Source: Pontibacter sp. HSC-36F09
GTDB lineage: Bacteria; Bacteroidota; Bacteroidia; Cytophagales; Hymenobacteraceae
Reading direction: 5' to 3'
Assembly: GCF_024171605.1 (NCBI RefSeq)
Contig: NZ_JALKAA010000006.1
Coordinates: 124,001 to 188,000 of the forward strand
DNA: 64,000 nucleotides
Shown here: positions 25,476-37,500 of the stretch, piece by piece
How positions within the stretch are numbered: position 1 is the stretch's first letter
Layout of the letters: each line of letters starts with the position of its first letter
Translations under genes and position numbers: made by a program
Notes under the pieces: model-generated
The model's database searches: none
The model's input: the letters and a program-made list of their open reading frames with translations, nothing else
What the model was told of the DNA's origin: nothing

Positions 25476-25833
25476 ATCGTTTTTGAAAAATGTAATTGTA
25501 AAAAAAGCCGACAAGCAGCGAGGTAATAATTTTGGAATAGAGGTAGGGCAAACCGCCATATTGTGTGATCGCATACACACCGGAGGCGTTCAGCACCAGG
25601 CTCCCCTTCCAGATGACCAGATATTTAACTGCCTGCAAGGGTACGGTTCTATGCACCGCCTCAAACACCCAGTTCCGACCAAGGGCAAAGTGAGTGACGC
25701 CCCCTGAAATGGTACCTGTTACGGTGCCTGTCACATACCAGACACCAAGCAGCTCCACCACCAGCACCGTGACCAGAAAGTCAACAGCAGAAGCCACCAT
25801 GGAAGCAGCCTGTGCCTTCAGAAAGGTAAACAT
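25462..25833 (-). CDS. GtrA-family membrane protein
   Basis: The 123-aa protein with four helices fits GtrA: FLKAQAASMVASAVDFLVTVLV at the start, WYVTGTVTGTISGGVTHFALGRNWVFE in the middle and a FFYNYIFQKRYVF end. GtrA proteins are thought to help translocate lipid-linked sugars. Here it lies between a lipid phosphatase and an outer-membrane protein gene, so a flippase-type role for an inositol lipid is conceivable. Its ATG directly follows the stop of the PgpA-like gene, and its stop overlaps the next gene. Confidence 0.85.
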   Translation of the reverse strand: MFTFLKAQAASMVASAVDFLVTVLVVELLGVWYVTGTVTGTISGGVTHFALGRNWVFEAVHRTVPLQAVKYLVIWKGSLVLNASGVYAITQYGGLPYLYSKIITSLLVGFFYNYIFQKRYVFK

Positions 25834-26295
25834 TTAGAATAGCTTCAGGTATAGCAATATTTGTAAAACAATATTTGCGTAAACGCCCGCCACTACGTCG
25901 TCCAGCATTACGCCTAACCCTCCCCTCACTCTCTCTAACCTTCTGATGTACAGCGGCTTCACTATATCAAAGAAGCGGAATAGCACCAGCCCGGCCAACA
26001 ACGTGCTGAACGACACCGGTATAAACAGCATCGTGATCAGCATACCGGCCACTTCGTCAATCACCACTTTCTTATCGTCCTTGCCCCAGTGCGGTTCCAC
26101 TTCGTTGGCCGACCAGACACCCAGCACGGTGAGCACCAGGGTGATGATGGGAAGCCAGAAAACAAGCTGGCTCCCACCCGCCTGGGGGATGGCGTACAGA
26201 CACAGACAGACGGCCACGGCAGCGACCGTTCCGCCTCCCTTGCCTATGTAACCGATGCCCAGGCTGGTGGAAACCAGTTTGTGCAGTTTCAGCAT
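25834..26295 (-). CDS. PgpA-family lipid phosphatase (candidate PIP phosphatase)
   Basis: The 153-aa protein has four membrane helices and the phosphatidylglycerophosphatase A pattern: GTVAAVAVC, VVIDEVAGMLITMLFIP and FRFFDIVKPLYIRRLERVRGGLGVMLDDVVAGVYANI. The acidic residues in DEVAG and LDD bind the catalytic metal. In the inositol-lipid context it probably removes the 3-phosphate of PIP to give phosphatidylinositol; dephosphorylation of PGP is the alternative. It starts 10 nt after the inositol-phosphate synthase stop. Confidence 0.85.
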   Translation of the reverse strand: MLKLHKLVSTSLGIGYIGKGGGTVAAVAVCLCLYAIPQAGGSQLVFWLPIITLVLTVLGVWSANEVEPHWGKDDKKVVIDEVAGMLITMLFIPVSFSTLLAGLVLFRFFDIVKPLYIRRLERVRGGLGVMLDDVVAGVYANIVLQILLYLKLF

Positions 26296-26305
26296 GCTGT
26301 TTCGT

Positions 26306-27640
26306 TTACTTCGATTCTACCAGGTCTTCGTAGTAGTCCAGGCCCAGGTGCGTGATCAGGTCTTCGCCCATGATGTGGCGCAGTGTGTTCTGCAGCTTGA
26401 TCAGTTGCTTGAAGATATCGTGCTCCGGACGCAGGCCTTCCGCCGTCTGCGGCGACTTGTAGTAGAACGACAGCCACTCCTGTATGCCGCTCATGCCCGA
26501 ACGTTGTGCCAGGTCGGTGAACAAGGCCAGATCCAGTACGATCGGTGCTGCCAGGATGGAGTCGCGGCACAGGAAGTTGATCTTGATCTGCATCTTGTAG
26601 CCCAGCCAGCCAAAGATGTCAATGTTGTCCCAGCTCTCTTTGTTGTCGCCGTGAGGTGGGTAATAGTTGATGCGTACTTTGTGGTAAAGATCGCCATACA
26701 GTTCCGGGTTGTCTTCCGGGTGCAGAATGTCTTCGAGCACGCCCAGTTTCGATACTTCTTTTGTCTTGAAGTTGTCCGGATCGTCGAGCACCAGGCCATC
26801 ACGGTTACCCAGGATGTTGGAAGAGAACCAGCCGTTGATGCCCAGCGCCCTAGCCTGCAGACCTGGCGCTACGATCGTCTTCATCAGTGTCTGACCTGTT
26901 TTAAAATCCTTGCCGGAAATGGCCACGCCATTCTCTTTTGCCAGCTCCACCAGCGCAGGTATCTCCACGGTCAGGTTCGGGGCGCCGTTAGCGTAAGGCA
27001 CACCCAGTTTGAGGGCAGCGTAGGCGTAGATCATGCTGGGAGCGATGCGCGGGTCGTTATTGCGCAGGCCTTCCTCAAAAGCCGCTATGGTCCGGTGCAC
27101 GTCGCTCACTTCGGTGTATACCTCCGTAGAGCCGCACCACACGATCACCAGGCGGTCGCAGCCCTTCTCTGCTTTGAAGGTGCGCATGTCGTCCATCAGT
27201 GCTTCGGCCAGTTCATACTTCGTTGCGGCTTCCTTCACATTGGTGCCGTCCAGGTTTTTGGCGTAGGACTTGTCAAACACGGCCTTCATTGGCTTAATGG
27301 CCTCCAGTTCCGGTTTGATAGAGTGCAGCAGCATCGGCTCCAGCACTTTCGCGTTCGCAGCGGCTTCAAAAACGTTGTCTTCGTAAACGTCCCAGCCACC
27401 AAAAACGATATCGTTCAGGTTAGCCAGCGGCACGAAATCTTTGATCAGCGGGTTACGATTATCCGTGCGCTTGCCCAGGCGGATATTGCCCATCTGAGAC
27501 AGTGAACCCACGGGTTGGGAGAAACCTTTTCGGATTGCCTCTACCCCTGCAATAAAAGTGGTGGCCACCGCTCCCAGTCCCGGAAGCAGGATACCTAAAC
27601 GCCCTTCGGCTGGTTTAACTTGATATTCCATCTTATTCAC
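26306..27640 (-). CDS. ino1: myo-Inositol-1-phosphate synthase
   Basis: The 444-aa enzyme is of the Ino1 family, which converts glucose-6-phosphate to inositol-3-phosphate with bound NAD. It shows the Rossmann segment LGILLPGLGAVATTFIAGVEA, the catalytic-domain motif NGAPNLTVEIPAL, SGKDFKTGQTLMKT (active-site Lys region) and GLQARALGINGWFSSNILGNRDG. It supplies the head group for the CDP-alcohol transferase downstream. It lies 29 nt after the epimerase stop, so the ceramide and inositol halves are on one transcript unit. Confidence 0.95.
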   Translation of the reverse strand: MNKMEYQVKPAEGRLGILLPGLGAVATTFIAGVEAIRKGFSQPVGSLSQMGNIRLGKRTDNRNPLIKDFVPLANLNDIVFGGWDVYEDNVFEAAANAKVLEPMLLHSIKPELEAIKPMKAVFDKSYAKNLDGTNVKEAATKYELAEALMDDMRTFKAEKGCDRLVIVWCGSTEVYTEVSDVHRTIAAFEEGLRNNDPRIAPSMIYAYAALKLGVPYANGAPNLTVEIPALVELAKENGVAISGKDFKTGQTLMKTIVAPGLQARALGINGWFSSNILGNRDGLVLDDPDNFKTKEVSKLGVLEDILHPEDNPELYGDLYHKVRINYYPPHGDNKESWDNIDIFGWLGYKMQIKINFLCRDSILAAPIVLDLALFTDLAQRSGMSGIQEWLSFYYKSPQTAEGLRPEHDIFKQLIKLQNTLRHIMGEDLITHLGLDYYEDLVESK

Positions 27641-27669
27641 TTAAGTCTAAAACTGTTTAAAATTACTAC

Positions 27670-28658
27670 TTATAGCCAATTATTTTCTTTATACCATTTC
27701 AATGTGCGCGCCAGCCCTTTTTCCAGGTCGTACGCGGGCACAAAACCCAGGTCCTGCCGGATCCGGTCGATGCTGCAATTCCAGTTCTCGGCGGCCAGCT
27801 CGTTGAGCTTTTCGCGGTTCAGGGCCGGTGTTTTGCTGCTGCCCGTATAGGCTGCCTCCATGACACAGGCCATCGCACTTACTACTCCCATCGGCAGGTG
27901 AATGCGGACGGACTTCCTGCCCAGGATGCGCTTGGTAATGGTGGCCAGGGCATAGCGGTCGTAGCTGTTGCCGTCCGACACATTATAGCAGGCATGGTAT
28001 ATGTCTGCACCCAGCGCCTGCATCACCGCCCGGGCCAGGTCCTTCACGTACACAAAACTCAGCCACTGCGGCTTGTTGCCGATATAGGGCTCCAGTCCCA
28101 TGTTCAGTGTTTTGAGCACGATGAAAATGTCCTTCTCCCGCGGACCGTATACTGCTGTCGGGCGCAGTACAATCAGGGGCAGGTCCTTGATCTCAGCCAG
28201 GTACTGCTCGGCCAGTAGTTTGCTCTTGCCGTAGGCCGTAACCGGCTGTGCTTTGCTTTGTTCATGTATGGGGGTAGTGTCGCTGTACACCACCGGGCCC
28301 AGTGCTGCCAGGCTGCTGATAAAGACAAACTTCTTCAGCGGGATATCAGCTGCCAGAGCAGCCTGCGCCAGCTTTTGGGTATAGCCGGCGTTCACTTGCT
28401 TGTACTCCTGCTCGGTCCTTGCCTTGGTGATACCGGCCGCATGAATGATATAATGGTACTGCTTCTCCTCCAACTCCTTTACCAAAGCCTGAGTATCGTT
28501 AAAGTCGAGGGAGGTATAACGGATGCCGAAAGGCTGCAGGTGCGCGATGTCGCTCGAAGGACGCACGGCGGCGTATACCTCCAGCCCTGCCTGCACAGCC
28601 GCTTCGACCAGGTGGTGCCCCACAAAGCCGCTCGCTCCCGTTATCAGTACCCGCTCTT

Positions 28659-28662
<4 letters not shown>
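27670..28662 (-). CDS. NAD-dependent epimerase/dehydratase-like protein, candidate ceramide reductase (CerR-like)
   Basis: This 330-aa extended SDR has the TGASGFVGHH dinucleotide motif at residues 7-16 and the catalytic YGKSK. Its ATG overlaps the stop of the GNAT gene by 4 nt (ATGA). In Caulobacter the sphingolipid 3-keto group is reduced by CerR, an enzyme annotated as an NDP-sugar epimerase. The gene order SPT, GNAT, epimerase here suggests the same role. A sugar epimerase is possible but no sugar genes are nearby. Confidence 0.8.
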
Positions 28663-31104
<2,442 letters not shown>

Positions 31105-31209
31105 TCATAAATTATAGAACTAAGAACGCATACTAATATTAGCTTTTATTATTGATATTACCTTGATTTTTGTGGATTTTTTTAATTTTATTTAACGAGG
31201 TGAGGAATT

Positions 31210-31800
31210 TTATGTTTTCAATCCCCGCATTAATATATTGTGGATAATATCCATCCGGCCTTCCAGCGCAGCGAATTTATTTTCAACCAGCAGGCCAACT
31301 TCCAGGCCCCGAAAAGCGCATACCATGGCAAATGCGATGGCATCTATATCTTCTGCCGCATACTGGGCAAACTCTTTCCGCTCCAGGCCAAAACGGAGGA
31401 TGTTGCGGACCAGGCTTATTTCTCTCAGTTCGTACCGTTTGTGCAGGTCCCGCAGGCGTGGAATATTCGCCTCTATATCCCCTTTGATCACACTATACAG
31501 GTTTGCCCTCTTTTTGAGGATATCGAACCGGGTAAGACACAGGGTCCTAAGCTTGTCTTCGGCAGTCTGCATTTTGCCGACCTCCTCCTGCAGCGTCCGG
31601 AAAACTTCATCCATTTCGCGCGACACAACCGCATCAAAGATTTCGTCCTTGCTCTTGTAATAGTAGTAGAGGGTGCTCTTCCCCTTTCCGGCGGCTTTGG
31701 CGATGTCCTCAATGGTAGTTTTAGACCAACCAAAATGCCTGAACAGTTTCTGAGCCTCGTCCAGAATCTCCTTTTTTACAAGTTCATCCCTGTCCATCAT
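31210..31800 (-). CDS. TetR/AcrR-family transcriptional regulator
   Basis: The 196-aa protein has the HTH AGKGKSTLYYYYKSKDEIFDAV after FGWSKTTIEDIAKA (residues 5-60) and a helical ligand domain. It lies 210 nt upstream of spt on the same strand, so it may regulate the sphingolipid operon. A near-palindrome (31809-31829) lies between its -7 box and its start, an obvious autorepression site. It has tandem ATG codons at the start; either may be used. Confidence 0.88.
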   Translation of the reverse strand: MMDRDELVKKEILDEAQKLFRHFGWSKTTIEDIAKAAGKGKSTLYYYYKSKDEIFDAVVSREMDEVFRTLQEEVGKMQTAEDKLRTLCLTRFDILKKRANLYSVIKGDIEANIPRLRDLHKRYELREISLVRNILRFGLERKEFAQYAAEDIDAIAFAMVCAFRGLEVGLLVENKFAALEGRMDIIHNILMRGLKT

Positions 31801-31808
31801 ACCTGTTA

Positions 31809-31829
31809 GACCAAAATCGTTTTTCGGTC
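31809..31829. promoter_or_regulatory. Candidate operator of the spt-linked TetR regulator
   Basis: GACCAAAA and TTTTCGGTC form an imperfect 21-bp dyad directly downstream of the -7 box and 9 nt before the ATG. I did not find the same dyad in the spt upstream gap. Confidence 0.45.
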
Positions 31830-31837
31830 CAAAGGTA
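31830..31837 (-). promoter_or_regulatory. -7 box (TACCTTTG) for the tetR gene
   Basis: It is an exact minus-strand match to TAnnTTTG, 29 nt before the start. The rest of 31838-32138 holds a 50-codon open stretch and many TATACCT words but no gene that I can support. Confidence 0.45.
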
Positions 31838-32138
31838 AAAGAAAGCCTATCATTTATCTACTTTTTACGAAGCAATATTTTAGAAAGTCTCCCTTGGCAG
31901 CAGCCTATACCTGTATTTCAAAAAGCAACAACATTACAAGCAAGCGGGCTGATTGAACTGAAAGGTATTTTCCAACCGGGAAAGTTTAAGAAAAGGGTGT
32001 TTGCAAAAAGAACAGGCGTTGACCTGGCAGACGGAGTGACTGTTTAAGCTGCACGACAGGAAGCAGGTTGGCGTATGGCGAGAAGAAGCACCCGAACAAG
32101 CCAGAAAGGCAATTAGCAGGTGCTATACCTGCTATACC

Positions 32139-33056
32139 TTAAGATAGCGCCTGAGGGGCCGGTCCACCGCCTGCGGGTTTGGAGCGGTCAGCAGGAAGTG
32201 GCACATATTCCAGGTTGTCGTTAGGCGGTAACAGGATGCGTCCTTCCTTCCAGTCGGCTTTCGCCTGCTCAATGCGTTCCTTGCGCGACGACACAAAGTT
32301 CCACCAGATAAAGCGCTCGCCAAGCGGTTCACCGCCCAGCAGCATCAGTGTGGCAGGTTCTTTTGCCAATATGATTGGGTCTGCTCCTTTGGTGAACACC
32401 AGCATCTGCCCCACGGTATAGGTTCTGTGATCGACTTCGATGCTCCCTTTGGCCACATAGATTCCCCGCTCTGCATGCTCTTTTGGTAAACCAAAGCGGG
32501 CGCCTTTTTCCAGCACGACATGCAGATAAAACAGGGGTGAAAGGGTTTTCACGTCGTTGCGTAGCCCGTAGGCATCCCCGGCTATCAGGCGCATCCACAC
32601 ACCGGTTTCTGTAAAGATGGGTAGTTGCTCAGGTTTGTAGTTTTCAAAGGAAGGTGCAGCTTCTTCGTCCTTCTCGGGCAGCGCGACCCAGGTCTGGATC
32701 ATTTCCAGTTCGCCGCCAGCCAGGGCGGCGGGGTCTTCGAAGCGCTCGGAATGTGCGATGCCGCTGCCGGCCGTCATCCAGTTTACTTCTCCCGGCCGGA
32801 TGATCTGCTCTACGCCCAGGCTGTCGCGGTGGGTCACCTGCCCGCCAAACAGGTAGCTGACCGTAGACAGGCCGATGTGCGGGTGCGGCAGTACGTCCAT
32901 GTCGTGAGTGAGTGGTGGCTGCAAATCCACAGGACCGGCATGGTCCATGAAGATGAAAGGGCCTACCATGCGACGCAGCCGAAAAGGCAGTATGCGCCGC
33001 ACATCCATTCCGGGAGCGAGCGAAGCTTTACGGGCTTCAATAACAATATCCAGCAT
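32139..33056 (-). CDS. Pirin family protein
   Basis: The 305-aa bicupin has the pirin N-terminal signature: a metal-binding HPHIGLSTVSYLFGG with a second His-Arg motif (VTHRDSLG), then Glu in GEVNWMTAGSGIAHSER. The C-terminal cupin follows (RGIYVAKGSIEVDHRTYTVGQMLVFTKG). Bacterial pirins can be quercetin dioxygenases or regulators; which applies here is not visible. It lies 81 nt downstream of the PAS kinase on the same strand. Confidence 0.92.
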   Translation of the reverse strand: MLDIVIEARKASLAPGMDVRRILPFRLRRMVGPFIFMDHAGPVDLQPPLTHDMDVLPHPHIGLSTVSYLFGGQVTHRDSLGVEQIIRPGEVNWMTAGSGIAHSERFEDPAALAGGELEMIQTWVALPEKDEEAAPSFENYKPEQLPIFTETGVWMRLIAGDAYGLRNDVKTLSPLFYLHVVLEKGARFGLPKEHAERGIYVAKGSIEVDHRTYTVGQMLVFTKGADPIILAKEPATLMLLGGEPLGERFIWWNFVSSRKERIEQAKADWKEGRILLPPNDNLEYVPLPADRSKPAGGGPAPQALS

Positions 33057-33137
33057 AAATACGCATTTACATGAATCCTATACCTGACGCGAAGGCAACC
33101 ACTTTCTGCAATGACAGGGCTTGATACGGTGATAAAC

Positions 33138-35264
33138 TTACTTACTGAAGTATATGCGGAAAGTTGTGCCTTTGTCCGGCTCGCTTTCCACTTCTATTCT
33201 GCCACCAGCATTCTCCACAATCCTTTTCACCATATACAAACCTACGCCGGAGCCTTCCACATGATCGTGGAAGCGTTTGAACATAGTAAAGAGCTTGTCC
33301 TGCTGCGCAGGACGCAAGCCCAGGCCGTTGTCCTTCACCTGCAGCATCTGAAATCCGTCTACCTGTTCGCAACTCACCTTTACCTGCGGCTTTCTGTCCG
33401 GATGGCTGTACTTAATACCATTCGACATCAGGTTGTACAGAATGCTGCGCAGGTTTTTCTCTGAAAACGACATAGTGGAACAATCGGCAACATCCGTCTC
33501 TATATGGGCGCCGTATTCGGTGATCATTTTCTCCAGATCCAGTTCCACTTCCCGCACGACCTCTGCCACCACCACATGCTCCTGCTTGTTCAGCTCCTCC
33601 TTCGGCAGCCTGGAGATTTCCGTCAGACTGGCGATCGTCTTCTTGAACCTGGACACGGAACCCTGGATCATGTTGAGTATTCTCCTGACCTCCAGTTTGC
33701 CGAGGCTATCCTCTGAAAGTTCGAGCAACAGCTCGCTTATCAGCATTTCGATATTCGAGATCGGCGCCTTTAAGTCGTGGGAGGCGGTATAGATGAAATT
33801 ATCGAGGTCTCTGTTGATATAAACGAGTTGCTGGTTCGCGGTGTCAAACTCTTTGTTGGCTTTTTGCAGCTGTTGTTCGCTTGCTTCCACTGCTTTGCGT
33901 GCCTGTACCTGCTCCGTCACTTCCAGTGCGAATACCACCACGCCGTCGATCTGGTTCTGTTCGTTGTAGCGAGCCTGCTGAATGTAGCGGAAGTACCTGT
34001 CTTCCATTTCGCCGTCAGGCCGTGCAAAAGGAATGTACATTTCCTTCTCTTGGTGGGTACGGCCCGTCGCATACACATCCCGAAACGTTTTGTAAACCGG
34101 GTTACCTTCTATTTCGGGCAGGGCCTTCAGTATGGGTTTGCTAAGCAGTTGCCGCCCCGGGAAAAATGCAGCATAGGCCGGGTTAACCAGTTCGTATACC
34201 AGGTCAGGTCCGTTTAAAATACAGATGGCGGCCGGGGCTCCCATAAAGAGGTCCTGGAGCCGTTTACTTTGTCGTTCCGCCTCCGCCTGCGCCTGGGCCA
34301 CTTCAAAGGTGCGGCGTTTTATCACTCCCTCCAGGCCCAGGTTCATGGCCTGCAGCGATGCGGCACTCGACTCCACCTGCTGGCGCGCTGTCACGAAGTC
34401 AGTCACATCCAACGCGAAAATCAGGATACCATTTACATTCCCTTGGGCATCCAGCAGGGCCTGGTAGATGAAATTCCAGTAGATGTCCTCGGCGGGTTGC
34501 CCTTCGTAGCGCGCCACAGGTATGAGCACTTCCTTCCCTTCGTAGGTGACGCCTGTTCGGTATACCTCGTGGATGATGTCATAAACCGGCTGGTGCCTGA
34601 GTTCGGGCAAAGCCTCGAAAAGGGGCAGGTTCAGCATTTCGCGACCCGGGAAAAGCTGGTAATAGGAGCTGTTGATCACCCTGTAAATGAACGTTGGCCC
34701 CTCGAGCATGGCACAGGCCGCCGGTGCCTGGTCAAAGAATCGCTCCATGCGGAGGCGTTGTTGCTCTGCCTGGGCAAGTGCGGCCAGCTCTTTTGCACGG
34801 CTTTCCTGCAGCTGTGCCTTTGTTTTTAGCTCGTCCGAAATGTTTTTTGTTTCATGCAGAATACAAACAAGTTCATTCTGACTGTTGTAAATGGGGGTGT
34901 TTGTCGAGGCCCAATACCGCTCTATAAATTCCCCACTCTCTTCAGGAGCTTGTATGTCGTACCGCGTAACATCCATTTTGTCAGGTTTACGGGTAGCGAT
35001 CGCCCGCTCTATGGAGGCCCGCAGGGTAACTGAGGGAGTGTGTCCGGGCGTATTCGGGTTGTCAGGAAAAACAGCGAAGAGATGCTTGCCCATGATGTGC
35101 TCACGGATTAAGAACGCTTCACGCAAATAAGCTTCTGAGGCACCCATAATGGTTAGGTCAGGCGAAATAAGCAGGACTAAGCCACTCTGCGCTTCCAGCA
35201 ACCGCTTATACGGGATAGTTTGGTCAGACTGATTCTCCTGATTGGGAGCATTGCTATGTAGCAT
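33138..35264 (-). CDS. PAS-domain sensor histidine kinase (paralogue 1)
   Basis: The 708-aa protein has no membrane segment and so is cytoplasmic. It has three PAS-type domains (about 25-140, 170-300 and 335-460; the two later ones share the motif PGRxxLxxPLxxALPE), a coiled segment, then HisKA with the phospho-His in YTASHDLKAPISNIEML and an HATPase (ILYNLMSNGIKYS, VKDNGLGLRPAQ, GSGVGLYMVKRI). It closely resembles the kinases at 35426 and 52728. No response regulator is adjacent. Confidence 0.92.
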   Translation of the reverse strand: MLHSNAPNQENQSDQTIPYKRLLEAQSGLVLLISPDLTIMGASEAYLREAFLIREHIMGKHLFAVFPDNPNTPGHTPSVTLRASIERAIATRKPDKMDVTRYDIQAPEESGEFIERYWASTNTPIYNSQNELVCILHETKNISDELKTKAQLQESRAKELAALAQAEQQRLRMERFFDQAPAACAMLEGPTFIYRVINSSYYQLFPGREMLNLPLFEALPELRHQPVYDIIHEVYRTGVTYEGKEVLIPVARYEGQPAEDIYWNFIYQALLDAQGNVNGILIFALDVTDFVTARQQVESSAASLQAMNLGLEGVIKRRTFEVAQAQAEAERQSKRLQDLFMGAPAAICILNGPDLVYELVNPAYAAFFPGRQLLSKPILKALPEIEGNPVYKTFRDVYATGRTHQEKEMYIPFARPDGEMEDRYFRYIQQARYNEQNQIDGVVVFALEVTEQVQARKAVEASEQQLQKANKEFDTANQQLVYINRDLDNFIYTASHDLKAPISNIEMLISELLLELSEDSLGKLEVRRILNMIQGSVSRFKKTIASLTEISRLPKEELNKQEHVVVAEVVREVELDLEKMITEYGAHIETDVADCSTMSFSEKNLRSILYNLMSNGIKYSHPDRKPQVKVSCEQVDGFQMLQVKDNGLGLRPAQQDKLFTMFKRFHDHVEGSGVGLYMVKRIVENAGGRIEVESEPDKGTTFRIYFSK

Positions 35265-35425
35265 GCGGGATTTTTATTATGAAAAACAGATTAGGGTTTG
35301 TGTAAGGACCATGTTACTGGAAAGCGGCCTGATCATTATAAAGCGCCATCCAATCATGCCATACCTGAATTTTCGGGGCTCCTATACCTGATGCACGAGA
35401 AGCCCCTGTTCCGCAACAATCAATT

Positions 35426-37366
35426 TTATTGTTGGCGGAAGCTGACAATAAACCTGGAACCCACACCCACTTCACTCTCCACAGCGATGCTATCGCCGGC
35501 GTTGTCGAGTATGCGTTTCACCAGGTAGAGCCCTATACCTGTACCCTCCACATGGTCGTGCGCGCGCTTGAACAACGAGAAGATCTTGCCGATCTGACTC
35601 GGGGCAAGGCCAAGGCCGTTGTCCTTCACAGAGAGTTCGTATACCCCTTCCCTGGTGATGGCCGTGCTGATGCTGACCACCGGGTTGCGATCGGGGTCTG
35701 CATACTTGATAGCGTTTGAAACCAGGTTGAACAAAATGCTCCGAAGGTTTTTGCGGGCATAGCGTAGCGTGTTAAATTCCATATCGGTGCACTCTACCAC
35801 GGCGCCGGTGTGCTCGATGTAAGGCTGCAAACTAATCTTGATGTCCTCAAGCATGTCCCCGATCTGCACATCTTCAGGGGGTTCCTGTTCATGGTTTAGT
35901 CTGGTGACATCCGACAAATCGGCGATCACGTTCTTGAGCGTGCCAAGTGCGCTGCCCATGTAACTTAGCAGCACTTCATGTTGCTCGATGCTATCACCCA
36001 GGTCTTCCCTGAGCGCCTGCAGCAGGCCTTCGAGGTTGGTGATCGGGGCTTTCAGGTCGTGGGAGGCGGCGTACACAAAATTATCAAGCTCGTTGTTGAT
36101 CTTGATCAGCTCACTGTTTTTGTGCATCAGCTCCTCGTTGCGCCGCCGCTCTGTCAGGTCCCGGGTTACTTTAGAGAAGCCCAGCAGGCGTTTTTTGCTG
36201 TTATAGATCGGCGTAATCACAACGTTGGCCCAAAAAGCGGTGCCGTCTTTGCGAATGCGCCAGCCTTCGTCTTCAAAGCGGCCCATCTCCTGCGCCTTCT
36301 TGAGTTCGTACTGCGGAAACCCGCTCGCGATAGACTCCCGGGTGTAAAACGTAGAGAAATGGCGGCCTATGATATCTTTCGGTTTATAACCTTTGATGCG
36401 CTCAGCGCCTTCGTTCCAGCTCATGACGATTCCCTCCGGATTCAGCATCAGGATGGCGTAGTCTTTCACGCTGTCAATCATGAGGCGGCTTTTTTCCTCG
36501 CTTTCGCGCAGCTCTTCGTTTGTAAGGAACAGCTGCTGCTCCATTTTCAGTTTATCCGTGAGGTCGCGTGTGATCTTCGAAAAGCCGATCAGCTCTTTTT
36601 TGGAATTGTAGATGGAGGTGATCACCGTATTGGCCCAGAACACAGTACCGTCTTTCCGGTAACGCCAGCCATTGTCTTCAAACCTGCCAAGGGCCTTCGC
36701 CTGCTGGAGTTCGTAATCCGGGAAACCCTGCGCGATCAACTCCTGGCTATAGAACCTGGAAAAATACTTCCCGATGATCTCGTGCGCTTCGTAGCCGTTC
36801 ATGCGGCGGGCACCGTTGTTCCAGGTCGCTACATTGCCTGCCGGGTCCAGCATAAAGATGGCATAATCGGATACGCCTTCTATGAGCAGGCGAAAACGTT
36901 CCTCGCTCTCCTTCAGCTCCTCAAAGGCCCGGTACAGGTCATCTTCGGCTTTTTTGCGCACCGACAGGTCGCGGGTTATTTTAGAGAAGGCAACCAGCTG
37001 CCGGTCTTTGTCATACACGGGCGTGATGACCACATTAGCCCAGAATACAGAGCCGTCTTTTTTCACGCGCCACCCTTCCTCTTCGTACTTGCCCTCCGCA
37101 ATCGCTTTGCCCAGTTCCTGCTCCGGGTGGTTTGTATCAATGTCCTTTTGGGTATAGAAGATCGAAAAATGCTTGCCTAAGATCTCCTTCTCCTCATAGC
37201 CTTTGATTTGCCTGGCACCGGTGTTCCAGGTGATGATGTGGCCTTCGGCATCGAGCAGAAAAATTGCATAGTCTGTGATACTGTCAACAAGAATCCGGTA
37301 CTGCTCTTCGCTGCTGGTGTCTATACCTGCTGCGGTAGCAGTAACTGGTTTTAAGTTTACTTCCAT
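35426..37366 (-). CDS. PAS-domain sensor histidine kinase (paralogue 2)
   Basis: This 646-aa soluble kinase has three tandem PAS domains of one subtype, each with ITxWNxGAxxxxGY followed by GxxFSxFYT and WRxxKDGxxFWANVVITPIY; the repeats suggest recent internal duplication. The phospho-His is in YAASHDLKAPITNLEGLL and the ATPase motifs are ILFNLVSNAIKYA, VKDNGLGLAPSQ and GTGIGLYLVKRIL. It lies upstream of paralogue 1 on the same strand with 161 nt between them. Such PAS subtypes often bind flavin, haem or small ligands, but no diagnostic residue was seen. Confidence 0.92.
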   Translation of the reverse strand: MEVNLKPVTATAAGIDTSSEEQYRILVDSITDYAIFLLDAEGHIITWNTGARQIKGYEEKEILGKHFSIFYTQKDIDTNHPEQELGKAIAEGKYEEEGWRVKKDGSVFWANVVITPVYDKDRQLVAFSKITRDLSVRKKAEDDLYRAFEELKESEERFRLLIEGVSDYAIFMLDPAGNVATWNNGARRMNGYEAHEIIGKYFSRFYSQELIAQGFPDYELQQAKALGRFEDNGWRYRKDGTVFWANTVITSIYNSKKELIGFSKITRDLTDKLKMEQQLFLTNEELRESEEKSRLMIDSVKDYAILMLNPEGIVMSWNEGAERIKGYKPKDIIGRHFSTFYTRESIASGFPQYELKKAQEMGRFEDEGWRIRKDGTAFWANVVITPIYNSKKRLLGFSKVTRDLTERRRNEELMHKNSELIKINNELDNFVYAASHDLKAPITNLEGLLQALREDLGDSIEQHEVLLSYMGSALGTLKNVIADLSDVTRLNHEQEPPEDVQIGDMLEDIKISLQPYIEHTGAVVECTDMEFNTLRYARKNLRSILFNLVSNAIKYADPDRNPVVSISTAITREGVYELSVKDNGLGLAPSQIGKIFSLFKRAHDHVEGTGIGLYLVKRILDNAGDSIAVESEVGVGSRFIVSFRQQ

Positions 37367-37500
37367 TCAAAAAAGCTGCTTAGGTAAGGTGAGTAAGGTA
37401 TAAGAGAGCGTTCAGCCTTTGATGTTTAAAACTGATTGTATTGGGCTAATTTATGGAAAAAAATTAATTCCGTGCGATCGATTCGGTTAAACAGCCCGGG

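Noticed and set aside
26255..27505. 416-codon forward ORF antisense to the inositol phosphate synthase gene
   Set aside because: It is an antisense shadow of a clearly conserved enzyme, with no recognisable domain.
31838..32138. Open stretch of about 50 codons before pirin
   Set aside because: No start codon in a sensible place and no recognisable family; treated as intergenic.
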